Below are positions 51,530-61,555 of a DNA stretch of 64,000 bases, in pieces. Position numbers and translations under genes: made by a program. Within the stretch, counting starts at the first letter, position 1, and each line of letters starts with the position of its first letter. The stretch is from Thamnaconus septentrionalis (lineage: Eukaryota; Chordata; Actinopteri; Tetraodontiformes; Monacanthidae): positions 17,486,489-17,550,488 of the forward strand of contig CM020515.1 of NCBI GenBank assembly GCA_009823395.1, in the 5' to 3' direction. The notes below the pieces were generated by a model. That model was not told the origin of the DNA. It saw nothing but the letters and a program-made list of their open reading frames with translations, and did not search any database.

Positions 51530-51850
51530 CAAGACAAGACTGAAAATGACTGAATATGACTGAGTATTAAAATAAATGTCACACCATCTTTCAACTTTTA
51601 AAGTCACTGCTGCTATTACAAGTGCACTGTCTGGCCATTCAGATGTCTCCGCTTCCAGCTTCCAACCCTGCCCTGATCCTCTCTGTCCCTCACAGGTGGT
51701 GGAAAGCTGCTGTGACTTCTGACAGCCTCCGGACCCCCTGACACGCACCTCTGGGTAGCAGTCCTTGGCGAACACATGCAGCAGCGCCGTCTTGCCACAC
51801 TGCGTGTCCCCGACCACCACGATCTTGCAGCGGCTGCCCGCACCGTCCAT
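29613..51850 (-). CDS. rnd2: rnd2, Rho family GTPase 2 (complete, five coding exons)
   Basis: Joining 51850-51749, 51340-51253, 34701-34592, 32608-32474 and 29882-29613 on the minus strand gives 234 residues, against about 227 in mammalian RND2. All junctions are GT-AG and the phases fit. Seen: P-loop GDTQCGKT at residues 14-21, effector loop PTVFENYTA at 38-46, WDTSG at 60-64, CKLD at 119-122, ECTSK at 160-164, a basic Ser/Arg/Pro-rich tail, and a C-terminal CVLM CAAX box. Thr16 replaces the Gly of RhoA GDGACGKT, and Ser63/Ser65 replace the Ala and catalytic Gln of DTAGQ. These are the hallmarks of the GTPase-deficient, constitutively GTP-bound Rnd subfamily. Known role of the family: antagonism of RhoA signalling, with RND2 acting in neuronal migration and membrane trafficking after prenylation. 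RND2 is preferred over RND1/RND3 because of the tail, the CxLM box and the adjacent divergent vat1, as on human 17q21. No frameshift or missing motif was seen. Confidence 0.96.
29883..32473 (-). other. rnd2: rnd2 intron 4 (2.6 kb)
   Basis: GT-AG intron of 2591 bp. It contains an (AC)n run at about 32240-32271, an A-run at about 32078 and a block of complex sequence at about 30820-31090 rich in TAAT-type homeodomain cores. No coding exon was seen. Confidence 0.9.
32474..32608 (-). CDS. rnd2: rnd2 coding exon 4
   Basis: 135 nt (45 codons), residues 101-145, beginning [10 protein letters not shown] and ending PVTHEQ. It contains the CKLD nucleotide-specificity motif and the start of the Rho insert helix (TLRELSKQ). 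The acceptor is TTTGCGCAG|TGG and the donor is CAG|GTGAGC; both ends are phase 0. Confidence 0.95.
32609..34591 (-). other. rnd2: rnd2 intron 3 (2.0 kb)
   Basis: GT-AG intron of 1983 bp with one 3'-end fragment of the dispersed repeat (33036-33066). No gene or RNA was recognised inside. Confidence 0.9.
33036..33066 (-). repeat. dispersed CRE-palindrome repeat, copy H (3' end, rnd2 intron 3)
   Basis: Reverse orientation: GGCTGCAAACAGAGGGCTAA then ATATGG. The 5' palindrome is absent. Confidence 0.55.
34592..34701 (-). CDS. rnd2: rnd2 coding exon 3
   Basis: 110 nt completing Gly64 and encoding residues 65-100 ([19 protein letters not shown] onward to SVIKK). The acceptor is TCCTCAG|GT and the donor is AAG|GTGAGA. 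The SSYYDN segment replaces the QEDYD-type catalytic switch II of ordinary Rho proteins. Confidence 0.95.
36101..36139. repeat. (GT)n microsatellite in rnd2 intron 2
   Basis: About 19 GT units. Confidence 0.9.
37371..37410 (-). repeat. dispersed CRE-palindrome repeat, copy I (3' end, rnd2 intron 2)
   Basis: Reverse orientation: AGCAGGTGGCTGTAAACAG then AGGGCTAAATATGCTGC. It is an exact match to the consensus 3' box. Confidence 0.6.
38245..38638. repeat. (TCTG)n compound array, about 394 bp
   Basis: Tetranucleotide array of TCTG/CCTG/TCTT variants with a (CT)n segment near 38490-38515. It is the longest tandem array in the window and lies in rnd2 intron 2; the pre-mRNA reads (CAGA)n. Confidence 0.95.
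39011..39059. repeat. (AC)n microsatellite
   Basis: Long AC run, followed 0.3 kb later by a (GGA)n run at about 39346-39370. Confidence 0.9.
40676..41310. repeat. (GT)n, (CGGA)n/(CCGA)n and (GT)n cluster
   Basis: GT at about 40676-40718, CGGA units running into CCGA units at about 40879-40912 (a small inverted repeat), and GT with CGTG interruptions at 41242-41310. Confidence 0.9.
43659..43696. repeat. (GCA)n microsatellite in rnd2 intron 2
   Basis: About 12 GCA units. Confidence 0.95.
44941..44990. repeat. (GT)n microsatellite with GAGT interruptions
   Basis: GT run broken twice by GA; a shorter TG run lies at 44752-44773. Confidence 0.9.
49493..49527. repeat. (GTT)n microsatellite
   Basis: About 11 GTT units in rnd2 intron 2. 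Confidence 0.9.
51253..51340 (-). CDS. rnd2: rnd2 coding exon 2
   Basis: 88 nt encoding residues 35-63 plus the first base of Gly64: the switch I/effector region and the start of switch II, ending in WDTS. The acceptor is TTTCCAG|AAC and the donor is TCAG|GTAAGA. Its length is not a multiple of three, so skipping it would shift the frame and destroy the protein. Confidence 0.95.
51341..51748 (-). other. rnd2: rnd2 intron 1 (408 bp)
   Basis: Short GT-AG intron. It contains a 31-bp (GACA)n array at 51498-51528, which reads (UGUC)n in the pre-mRNA, and otherwise unremarkable sequence. Confidence 0.9.
51498..51528. repeat. (GACA)n microsatellite in rnd2 intron 1
   Basis: 31 bp, nearly eight units; the pre-mRNA strand reads (UGUC)n. 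Confidence 0.95.
51749..51850 (-). CDS. rnd2: rnd2 coding exon 1
   Basis: Encodes residues 1-34, from the start Met through the P-loop to CYPE. The ATG (51850-51848) sits in a strong Kozak context, GCCATGG, about ten residues before the P-loop as in other Rnd proteins. The frame is open upstream to about 52207, but that stretch translates to Pro, Thr-His and other low-complexity runs, so it is taken as 5' UTR. The donor is GAG|GTGCGT and the exon ends in phase 0. Confidence 0.95.
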
Positions 51851-51954
51851 GGCTCGTCCGTCACAGGTGGGATCTCGGCGCGGCCACGCTGCGCATCCAG
51901 CATGGGACGAGTGGGAGGAGAGCCCGCCGGCACATGCAGCAAGCAGGGAGACGG

Positions 51955-52000
<46 letters not shown>

Positions 52001-52290
52001 TGAGTGAGTGCGTCCGTGCGTCCTATCCAAGCCCCGTCCTGTGCCGTGCTGTGCCGTGCCGTGCCGTCCCGCTCCGCTCTGCTCCGTCCTGCGCGCAGCT
52101 CTGACTGGCTGCGTCTGAGGAGGAGGAGGAGGAGGAGGAGGAGGCGCGCGCACACGACACCTCCCTGGACTCTGGAAGCCGCAGCCGCTGCTTTGATTCC
52201 AGGCCACGCCCCCCTTGTATCCGGTCCCGCCACCTCACACCTACACCGGCACCGGTTCTCCGGGGAAATCACAGGGGGGCGGTGACCTTC
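51851..52290 (-). promoter_or_regulatory. rnd2: rnd2 5' UTR and GC-rich promoter region (inferred)
   Basis: Immediately upstream of the rnd2 ATG the DNA is GC- and CpG-rich with a (GT)n run (51957-52000), short GTGCC tandem units near 52035-52070 and a (GAG)n run at about 52118-52143. I see no TATA box, so a TATA-less CpG-type promoter is likely. The transcription start cannot be placed. Confidence 0.5.
51957..52143. repeat. (GT)n and (GGA)n repeats upstream of the rnd2 start
   Basis: GT run at about 51957-52000 and GGA run at about 52118-52143, both inside the presumed 5' UTR/promoter. Confidence 0.9.
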
Positions 52291-53020
52291 TGCCATCTGC
52301 TTGATGTCCTTTCGACGTCAGTTGTGGCGTCAGTCTGAGATCTGAAATAGTGTCAAGGTGTCAGTGCTGGGAACACCGGGGTTTGCGCGTATTTGATATC
52401 GTTTTGCTGGTTTAAAACCAAGTTGACGTCATTTAAGTCAACGTTCTAAGTCTAAGTCTCATTGGAAAGGGCGTGTTTATCATAGCTACTGGGGTTTTAG
52501 TTAGCATTAATTCATGTTTTTTCTATTATGAAAAGATGTCAGTAGTTTTACGCATATGACAATTGAGCCCCTACCATAATATGGGTGTCACCAAAAAGGC
52601 ATAAAACAAGCAAACAACTCAGTCTATGTGTATCGTCCCTCTATTATTCCCCACAGTCTGTCCCATTATTTACTTTCCAATGACAGGAAGAAGCAGCTTC
52701 TTGATTGGCTGCCAACACGCCCTCCTAATGGAGACGGTGGTTAAATGCAGTTCTCATGGTGGTGGGGGAGACAGTCCATCAAAATAAATGGAGGTGACCG
52801 GGCGGCGTTTACTGGCCTCCTCCGTCTCACCTTAACTGATGAGCTCCTCGGCGGAGCTGTTGCCCTTTTATTGTGCGTTTGAATGAGATCATTAAAATGA
52901 CGACCACGGCACGTGCCTGCTGTGCCACCGCCACTGAAAGGCAACAGCGACACCCAGTGGTGAATGATGCTATAATGTTTTACGTTGACGGAAACAATAA
53001 GGGGGATAGGTTGCAATATG

Positions 53021-53047
53021 GACACACACACACACACACACACACAC
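53021..53047. repeat. (AC)n microsatellite
   Basis: About 13 AC units in the divergent spacer. Confidence 0.9.
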
Positions 53048-53290
53048 AATCAAATTAAATAAACGAAACAAACGTGGGACAAAATCACAATAATGTGGAT
53101 AATCTCTACTGAGGCAATCATTTAATATTAAACGGCCAGCATACTTAATCCACCATGTGTTTCTAAACTGAAAATTATATTTGATGTTGCATTTCTGCAG
53201 ATAGTTGCAGATTTGGAAATGTATTAAAACTTGTCTGTTTGTTTTTAAACCCAACCTAAACTCAGTCCCAGTTTTCAGCCCCTTCTACGA

Positions 53291-53303
53291 CCAGCAGATG
53301 GCA
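53291..53303 (+). promoter_or_regulatory. CTCF-like motif between rnd2 and vat1
   Basis: CCAGCAGATGGCA matches the CTCF core consensus fully and is followed by GTA. It lies 1.4 kb from the rnd2 start and 2.7 kb from the vat1 start. Confidence 0.5.
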
Positions 53304-53930
53304 GTATGTATCCAATCCGAGTCTCCCAGTCCTACCCAATCACACTGTTGGACATGGACTGGTCCCAGCTGTATTTCATCATGTGAGCAGAGCCAACAAT
53401 CCAAAGTGGATTTGATTGTGTCTGTCGAGGTTTTTCTCCTGACTGCTGGTTCATATTTGAACACACAGCAGCCACCACTGAATCCATCCAAAACCCATCA
53501 TGTGTAGAAACCCTGGTTCTCACCTCTCCTCTCTCCCGTCATGAATATTTCCAGACAGGCCGTTGCATCAGGCAGCAGGTGGGCTCCCCTTTGCCGGTGG
53601 CTGGCGAGTTTATTTTTGTTTCTGTGTCATGCCATTTCTGGTACATCCCACACGGGATTACATGACACCATATCGAGGGGGGGGAAATCAATTATGTAAA
53701 CGACCACATTTAGAGTCATTTTGTATATCACAGGTTAACCACAGAGAGTTATTGATTTTTACCCCACATTCAATTTGCCAGTAATTTACCCCAATAGCTG
53801 CGCTTCAAAGACCCTGTATCACTTTTTACCAATGTTTTCTGTTTAACGGCCTCACCAGAGATGAGACAAGTCCATCCTTTTCTCCTTCTGCTTATTCCAG
53901 TGCTCAGAATGACTGTGCTGGAAACCAAGC

Positions 53931-54080
53931 CTGCTGTGATGTCACAGAGGGCGCTGACACATCTCCCAGGTTAGTGGCAGCAGCCTCAGCCAGCTGTCGA
54001 CCACTCAATCACTCTAAAGCCTTGTTCCCTTCCAAGCATGGGCAAGGTCCAATAAAGCATCCGCATTAGGTTTTGCACAG
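53931..54080 (+). repeat. dispersed CRE-palindrome repeat, copy J (rnd2-vat1 spacer)
   Basis: GCTGTGATGTCACAGAGGGC (core mutated to TGATGTCA), then TGACACATCTCCCAGGTTAG, GCCTTGTTCCCTTCCAA and GCAAGGTCCAATAAAG. The 3' box is decayed. Confidence 0.7.
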
Positions 54081-54563
54081 TCAATCATGTGGGGTTGCAT
54101 TGGTGTAGTATGGAGAGTCAGATCCCAATTTGAAAATGTGAAAAATATGGCCTTTTTAAGTGGCTCGGCATTCATTTCACGCTAAAAATACATATTTGAA
54201 CACACGCTGAAAAACTGGGAGAATAAAAGCACACTGTTGGCTTCAGTGACCAGCTAGTGTTTTATTTTAACGACCAAACAGTCCTGCAGATTCCTGAAAG
54301 CTGCAGGACTAATTTTCAGGAAGAACACATGAAGGATTTGCATCATGTACCATTTCTCATTTGTTAAGATTTGTCAGAAATCCTGCAGTAAAAGCACCTC
54401 TCACTCTCTCGCACACTTACACACACACACCTTCCGGGAGCACCCAGACTCCCTGCAGACTCTAGTCTATTTGTCTGGGGCACGCTGCTTTATCCAGGCC
54501 AAAGGAGCAACATTATGCATCCAGTAACCCACTTAGACGACAAGAGAGGAGGGTCGGTGCAGC

Positions 54564-54603
54564 GCAGCGGCAGCGGCAGCGGCAGCGGCAGCGGCAGCGG
54601 CAG
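54564..54603. repeat. (GCAGCG)n hexanucleotide repeat
   Basis: About six and a half perfect GCAGCG units. Confidence 0.9.
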
Positions 54604-55948
54604 GTGTCCTGGGCCTTTGTGCCACTGCAAGAGCTGCATAATCAGGTTGAGAATATTTTTTCCTTTGGACCGGAACGCAAGAAAGCTGTGACATGACTCG
54701 TCTCACCTGTCGTCTTTCTCAGACTGCAGCCGGCATGCGAATCAGCAGTGCTGACTGACCGACCACGAGGAGATGAGGAGAGGATCAGCTCTGCATCCAG
54801 ACACAGAAAATCCACCCTGAGACACTTTCTCTGCGTCAGGGCGGCGGGTCAGTGAGGCCTGCAGGGTAGGTCATTAGGCTGATGTGCGATATTGATTGCT
54901 GACATGGACCCAAGAGGCACTTTACAGCCACAAGGTGTCTCACCACGTTTCCTGTGGTCACGCCTCTCTGGATGGATACTGGATTTGATCTCTGGGCTGC
55001 GATGAGTGATGAGATTTTAATGAAAAATAAGACCTGGGCGCTTGTTTCTGTGGCCTAAAAACCAGACGCAACTTGTTTTGAAGCACCGGCGCTCTCAGAA
55101 CCGGCCTTGTTAACGTGTCCCAGCTCCTGCTGGAAAGGTCAACTCGCCCTCTTGCAAGGAGAACACAAAGAGCGCTGCGCGCAGTTTAATCAGAAAAAGG
55201 AAAAAAACCTGACATGACCTCAACACAAACTCATATTTTTCTCAGCTGCCTGTGTGGGGAAGTGACAACAATGAGCCCTACGCAGGCCAGGGGTTCCTGC
55301 AAACACTGCTGCAGAATGGGCAGCATAAACAGACGTTTCCTCCGACTCCTGTTCCAGCACCTCGGACCACGGCAGCAAACACACACACACACACACACAC
55401 ACAGGAGAGCAGAGCTCTGCAAAATCTCTCTGCCGAGTCACTGTGGTGTGGGTGCACCGCCACCCGCGACTTGACCTAAAAATGAAAACTCATTTGTGAC
55501 TTTGCATGTCTGCATCTGTGTTTCAAGACATGATAAGATGGGTTTTAATTAGCAGATAGTGTTTTCTCTTTTTATGCATGAGTGCACACTTTTTTGCTGC
55601 CTCGGCGTCTGCTTAATCTGCCGCGTTGCCATAATGGATTTTTTTTTTTTGCGCAAATCACCTCTCAAACTGATGCACTGTGGACTTTCTCTTCGAGCGC
55701 CCTCCCCAACAAAGAGCCAAGCCCAGTCCAGTCCCGGCAGCCAATCCCAGCCTCGCAGAAGCCATCTCCGTGTTTTCCAGCCTGCCTTAGTCTCGTCCCA
55801 CTCTCACTCAGAGCGCGGCGTCGTTGACAGCCACTGGACACAGATCAGCCCACTCTGTCTGTCTGTCGGGGTTCAGCGTCTCCATCCAAGACTTCTTGAA
55901 AGAGCAGCTCTCTCTCTCTCTCTTGCGCTTTCTTTCACTCGCAAGACC

Positions 55949-55981
55949 ATTTAAAGAAAGTCGCCCGAGCACATTTCTTCA
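55949..55981 (+). promoter_or_regulatory. vat1: candidate vat1 core promoter (TATA-like plus initiator)
   Basis: ATTTAAAG at 55949-55956 resembles a weak TATA box. An initiator-like TTCACT with A at 55981 lies 32 bp downstream, the usual spacing. This would give a 36-nt 5' UTR before the ATG at 56017. A CCAAT box is about 240 bp upstream of that start. Placement is inferred. Confidence 0.35.
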
Positions 55982-56016
55982 CTCGCCACAGTCTCTCAGC
56001 TCCCCCAACTTGAAAG

Positions 56017-56451
56017 ATGTCTGGAGAAGACGCACCTGCCCAGCAGCAGAACGCCGCGGACCAGAAGCAGGAGACCAAACCCGCCGAGGAGCCCAAGAGC
56101 GAGACGCCCAAGACGGAGTCACCGCCTGCAGCCGCCGCCGACGCAGCGGCGACCCCGGCGGCGGCGGCGGCGGCCACCGACAAGGCCCCCGAGGAGGAGA
56201 CGTTCAGCTACCGCGCCCTGGTGCTCACCGGCTACGGCGGCTATGACAAAGTCAAGCTGCAGGTGAAGAAGGGGAAGCCGGCGCTCAAGGCTGGCGAGGT
56301 GCTGGTGCGGGTCAAGGCGTGCGGGCTCAACTTCGCCGACTTGATGGCTCGCCAGGGGCTCTACGACCGTCTGCCGTCCCCGCCGGTCACCCCCGGCATG
56401 GAGTGCTCCGGGGTGGTGGAGGCTGTCGGAGAAGAGGTGGCTGACAGAAAA
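56017..56451 (+). CDS. vat1: vat1 coding exon 1
   Basis: 435 nt, residues 1-145, ending VADRK. An in-frame TGA lies two codons before the ATG (TGA AAG ATG), so this is the first possible start; -3 is A. The donor is AAA|GTAAGT in phase 0. A (GCG)n stretch at 56158-56174 encodes part of the Ala tract. Confidence 0.95.
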
Positions 56452-56502
56452 GTAAGTGCGCAAAAGCCGTTTAAATGGTTCTTGACCGTTTTTATTGGTG
56501 TG

Positions 56503-56596
<94 letters not shown>

Positions 56597-56672
56597 CTGA
56601 GCAGTTCCATCTGGGTACATGGGCGTGTCAGGCTCCGCTCGCTGCTCACTCAGGGAGTGGCGGCGCTGGTGG

Positions 56673-56743
<71 letters not shown>

Positions 56744-59700
56744 ATCAACTGTTACACAGATCAATACATCCCGTTGCTGGCAGGATGTTTGCTCAGCTCG
56801 ATGATCTCAGCGCGATCATTTCATTTGTAACGCCCGTGAGCTCGTCGGCGTCGTGCGTAAAGTGCGTAAGAGAAAGACCCTCTGGTTTTTTTTGGGGGGA
56901 GGGGGGAGGGAGTGGGTGCGGATGTGCGCGTGGTAGGTGCGTTACTGAGTTGGACACAATGAAGACAAGGCGTCGCCCCTCCTTGTCTGCGCGCAAAGCG
57001 TGCGTCTCTTCCTCGCGCCCGTGCAACTCCCACACCACCGTCCACAGGCAGTGCGCCCCACGCACGCGCGCGCGCGCGGCGGGTGGCTGTCAGCCTCCAA
57101 ATGAACACATTGCGAGTCCGCGGAGCGCCTCTCCCACCCATGCAGCACCTACGCTGCCGCCGCTACTGCTGCCGCTTTGATGTGTGCCAGGGGCGCGCGG
57201 CGCTGAGAGCCGCGCCAAGTCCAGCAGAGAGGCGCCGGAAATCAGGCCGCTCCTGCCCGCCTTCAAAATTAAAGCCCGCTCGACCGAGAGTTGTCTTTTG
57301 TGTCAGGGGTAGAGTTCATGCGAGAAGACACGTTGAGCTTTAACGTGTAAAATTTGAATCCCCTCCACCCAACACAGACACACACAAAGCGGTTTGTGTC
57401 TCTCCCATCCTGTTTCAGATCATCTAAAAACCGAGACGTGCATCAGATAAAACCCCACCTTGTTCCAACCATATCTGGCAATAATGGGAGTTATTTTTTA
57501 CGAATCGGTCTTACAAGGTGGTTTACTTTGTAGAATATCACCGAGCTACAGGTAGGAATACGGCCGACGTGACTCGGGCGACGGGAACCAGAGGCAGCGA
57601 CGCCTTTTGTTACCGGCAGAGACGCACCGAGCGAGCAGAAAGGGCGCGGCGCCTCCCATCAGACAGCACGCTGTGGAGAAGTCTCACTGGCTTTTCACCC
57701 CCCACCCACCCACCCACCCCACCCTCACACTCGCTAATACACACATATTTACTGCCACCAATATATCATCACGCGAGCTCGAGCCAAGTTTATGAGCACC
57801 CCATAAAGCGTCCACCGCCCAGAAAGATTTGTGTAAAGAGGAGGAGGAGGATTTTGAGTCTTTTTTTTTTTTTTCTTCCTCTTCTTGGAATCGCGCGATG
57901 ACTCACAGGCTCGTCCATCTGTCTCCGGGCTGCATGGCATCACTGTGCCTTTGAAAAGCTTCTCTTCTTTTGTATATATAATTTGTTTTATCACTACCGA
58001 CTCAAATGTTTCACATCACCCAGCGATGAGTCGAGCCGTTTGTTGTAAGAGCGACACATTTCTCTCCTGGATGTCGGTTGATGACAGTGTGGACGGTCAC
58101 ATGTGAGATGCGTGTGCGCTGATGGGCCAGTCGGAGTTGTGGGTGGTGTGGTGGGTGGGTGGGGGGGTGGGGGGGTTGAATTGGCACCCGTGTCTGTCAA
58201 GTCCAGGTCTGTGCAGCGATGGAGGTTTGAGTTGCGAACGGGTCGGCCAATAGCAGCGGGACGTCGTGCAGGGTTAAGATCCCAAACACTCGACCGCTTC
58301 TTTCTACATTGTCAGCAATGTAGATTGGATTTAAAGGTCAGGCCACACACACACAAACACACAAACATGCGTGTGCACATACACACACGCACACACATCC
58401 TCAAGCTTCCCTCGGGGTGGAGAATTAAGAGCCGATCTTCCTAATGGATGGAGGGATGATGGAGATGTGGGAGATCTTTTGGCAGCCGACTCGGTGGGAA
58501 GCGAGTGTGTCGACGTTGATGGCTCATCACTTTAAGGAGAGCATCAGCATCATCATCATCATCATCATCGCCGCTCTGTAGCCACACCTGTCTGCTCAGA
58601 CGTCTTTACTTAAAACACACACGTACATACACACACACTCAGGCAGACGCACAGACCAAACAGACAATAGTGGGCGTGTCTGATGAGTTGCTCCCCAGGC
58701 AGTCGGCACAGAGGGTGAAGTCTGGCTGATTTTATTTAAACCTTGAACTTGTCTTCAAGCTATTCTCAGACATACTCAGATATAGAAAACTATGGTGTGG
58801 GAAAGGGAAAAAATGTCAGTGGTTTGTTTCTAGCAGTTGGAGAAGCAATGACATCAGGATCTCATGATATCTATCAATCTGGGTGGTATTTCTTTCAGAA
58901 CCTTTATTGTTGACGAAAGAGACAAAATGCTTCTACACTTCACGTTTAAAACACGCAAACTTTGCAGCTCCAGTCTCTCGGCCCACGACCAGCATCCACC
59001 ATTTTCATTCAAACAACAGATCTGCAGGAGTAGCAGTAGGAATACCTACTCTGTACACATACAATAAATTCTTTTTGGTTTTACTTATATATACATACAC
59101 ACACACACACACACACACAACTCTATACATGCCTCAACTAGAAATTCCATCCTTCAAATGAAGGATGATGGGAAAAAGTAAACTGACAGTATGTGTTGTT
59201 CTCATTTCCTTCAGCTCTGCCTCCCTGCAGCTAAAATTAAACCCTCTACCTTTTGCCTGGAAGACCTTTCACTTCAAACTGTCATGTGTCTATGACGACA
59301 ACGAGGCACTTTGTCACCACGAAACTGATGATTCCATTGTAACAATACCCCCCCCCCCTCTCCCCCCACCACCACCTTCAAAATAGAAACTTCTACCCAA
59401 AAAGGAACGTGCACAGGCAGCACTCTGCAGCGTCACAGCCCTGTTGCCTCGGCTGTGTTATCATTTTGCAACTTCCGTGGGACTTCCGCTTTTATTATCC
59501 GCTGCGTGCCCGGCTCTGTTCTGTTCTGCCTTTTAATAACTGCGGCGGAGTGCAAGCGAGCGAGCGAGCGAGCGAGCGAGCGAGCGTCCCTCAGGGGAGG
59601 AGTGGTGGGGGTGATGGTGTTGGATGAAGTCAGGACTGCCCACACCTTAAATGACTTGGGAGTGCAAGAGTGAGTGGGGGGGGGGGTGAGAGTCATCTCC

Positions 59701-61357
59701 AGTCAGGCTCCCCAGATACCAAACATCAGCATTTTATTTAATTTTTTTTTTTCTCAAACTCTGGCTCGCTGAGCTTTGCTAGGATCTGACCCAGATGTTC
59801 TCAATTATCTCCTCTTGGCTCAGGTCGCCGTTGCAGTACTTCCTTCATCCCCTTCTTTCCTGCCTTTGTATTATCTGCTCCTTTTTAATATAATCCTTCA
59901 GTTCCTGTCAGTCACACTGACGGCGAAAAACCCCCAACATTATTGTATGGCTGCGGTTTATTTTAGCTAGTGCAAGCCAATATAAACATATGCTGATGCG
60001 TTCTGCTAGTTTCGTTTTTTTATCAGGCTGAGGAATTTGATCTTCCCAACATACGAGCGTCCTGTCCGCTTTCCTCTTCCCTCAGATTATCTCCACGTTC
60101 CTTCCTGCTCTGCTCCTTTCACCCTACATGTCCTCTGCGTCACCGTCACAACCAGGCTTTCTGACGGTCGGCCGGCCACTAACCACTGGCTTGGACCGCT
60201 CGGTGTTAGTTTTTGTGCTGGCCTCCTCGGGGCCTGCTCCCAGCGGCGTTCCCCTGTTAGACTCTCAAAACAAGTTGCGTTATAGATTTATGGACCAGTG
60301 AAGGTCCCACATGACACCAGATTCACTGCTTGCCAAAGTTTTATTTGAGCAATGTCTCATTTTTAATTAGCTTTTAGTCACTGCAGAGACACTCTGTTGT
60401 CAGCCTTGGGACAACAGCAGCCTTCAGGGTGGGGCCTTTAAAATTTTAAATGTACCATATTTTTTTGCAAAATTGACTATCCCAATGTTTTCCGTCACTG
60501 AATTCCCCCCAAAAAAGATTCCTTCACTTGCTTTGCTTGCTCCACTCTTTAAAATGGGTTTGCTGCAACCCTTAGTTGTGGAAATTAGCCCTTTGTGATG
60601 TCACAAAAGGCCCTGACACCTCTCCCAGGTCAGTGATCACACCCCTGATGTGATGGTGTGTCCGCCATGTTTTTGTTCCCTTCCAAAAACGCACAGAAGG
60701 CAAAAAAAAAGCAGCTGGCTGTAAACAAAGAGCCAAAAAAAGTCTTCTTTTTTTTTTCTCCCTTTTTTTGGACAATCTATTCTGAAATGAAAAACGACGA
60801 ATAAAGATGCAAATATATGCACCTTGGAGGAAAAGCAAGTGCAGAGCAAAGATGAAGAGCATGTCGTTGGCGTGATGCACTCATTTGCATAATGGGCCGT
60901 GCAGCCAAGTGGAGGAGGCCGAGCCGGCGGTCCAGCAGGGCGTGGCCCACCCCAGGAACACTCTCAGTCCTCTTAATTACATTTACATGAGGAGCGCCGG
61001 CTGAGCGGAGTCAACCTTCATCTGGTGCCACAACCTGAATCAGGATCACAACTCATGATCTCAACGTTTGTCTGTTTTTTTTTTTTTTTTTTTTTGCTGA
61101 GATGATCAAAAGCTCACAACCACAAATCAGCTGCCTTGGAGGCCAACATACCCCCCTCCTTCCCCACCAACTGAATCATCGTCTGATGAACTCCCTTTAT
61201 ACGCAGCTAACTGGAAGTGTCTTTGTTTCCCATTCCCCCCCCTCACCCCTCCTCTCACCCACCAAGCACTCTTGACCCCCAATGGTGAGAGAAGGAAGTG
61301 AAAGCGCCGCCCGTTTGTGTGTCACAGTGTAAAATATGTGGCAACGGAGCCGTCACG

Positions 61358-61400
<43 letters not shown>

Positions 61401-61475
61401 CTGACAGTAACTGGCGTGCTCATCGTGGGCGCCGCAGCGCTGCTGCACATGAGTTTTGAAGGCAATGGATGAGTC

Positions 61476-61555
<80 letters not shown>

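Larger units (their letters stand above)
52291..55940. other. divergent intergenic spacer between rnd2 and vat1
   Basis: No coding region recognised. The spacer holds an (AC)n run at 53021-53047, a strong CTCF-like motif at 53291-53303, a dispersed-repeat copy at 53931-54080, a (GGCAGC)n array at 54564-54603, an (AC)n run at 55379-55402, and a CCAAT box at 55741-55745 that could serve vat1. Shared enhancers for the two genes are possible but not shown by sequence alone. Confidence 0.7.

Noticed and set aside
51461..52207. Longer N-terminal extension of rnd2 in frame upstream of 51850
   Set aside because: The extension is Pro-, Thr-His- and Ser-rich low-complexity sequence from repeats, and the downstream exon-1 frame beyond 51749 is intron. 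RND family starts lie just before the P-loop.
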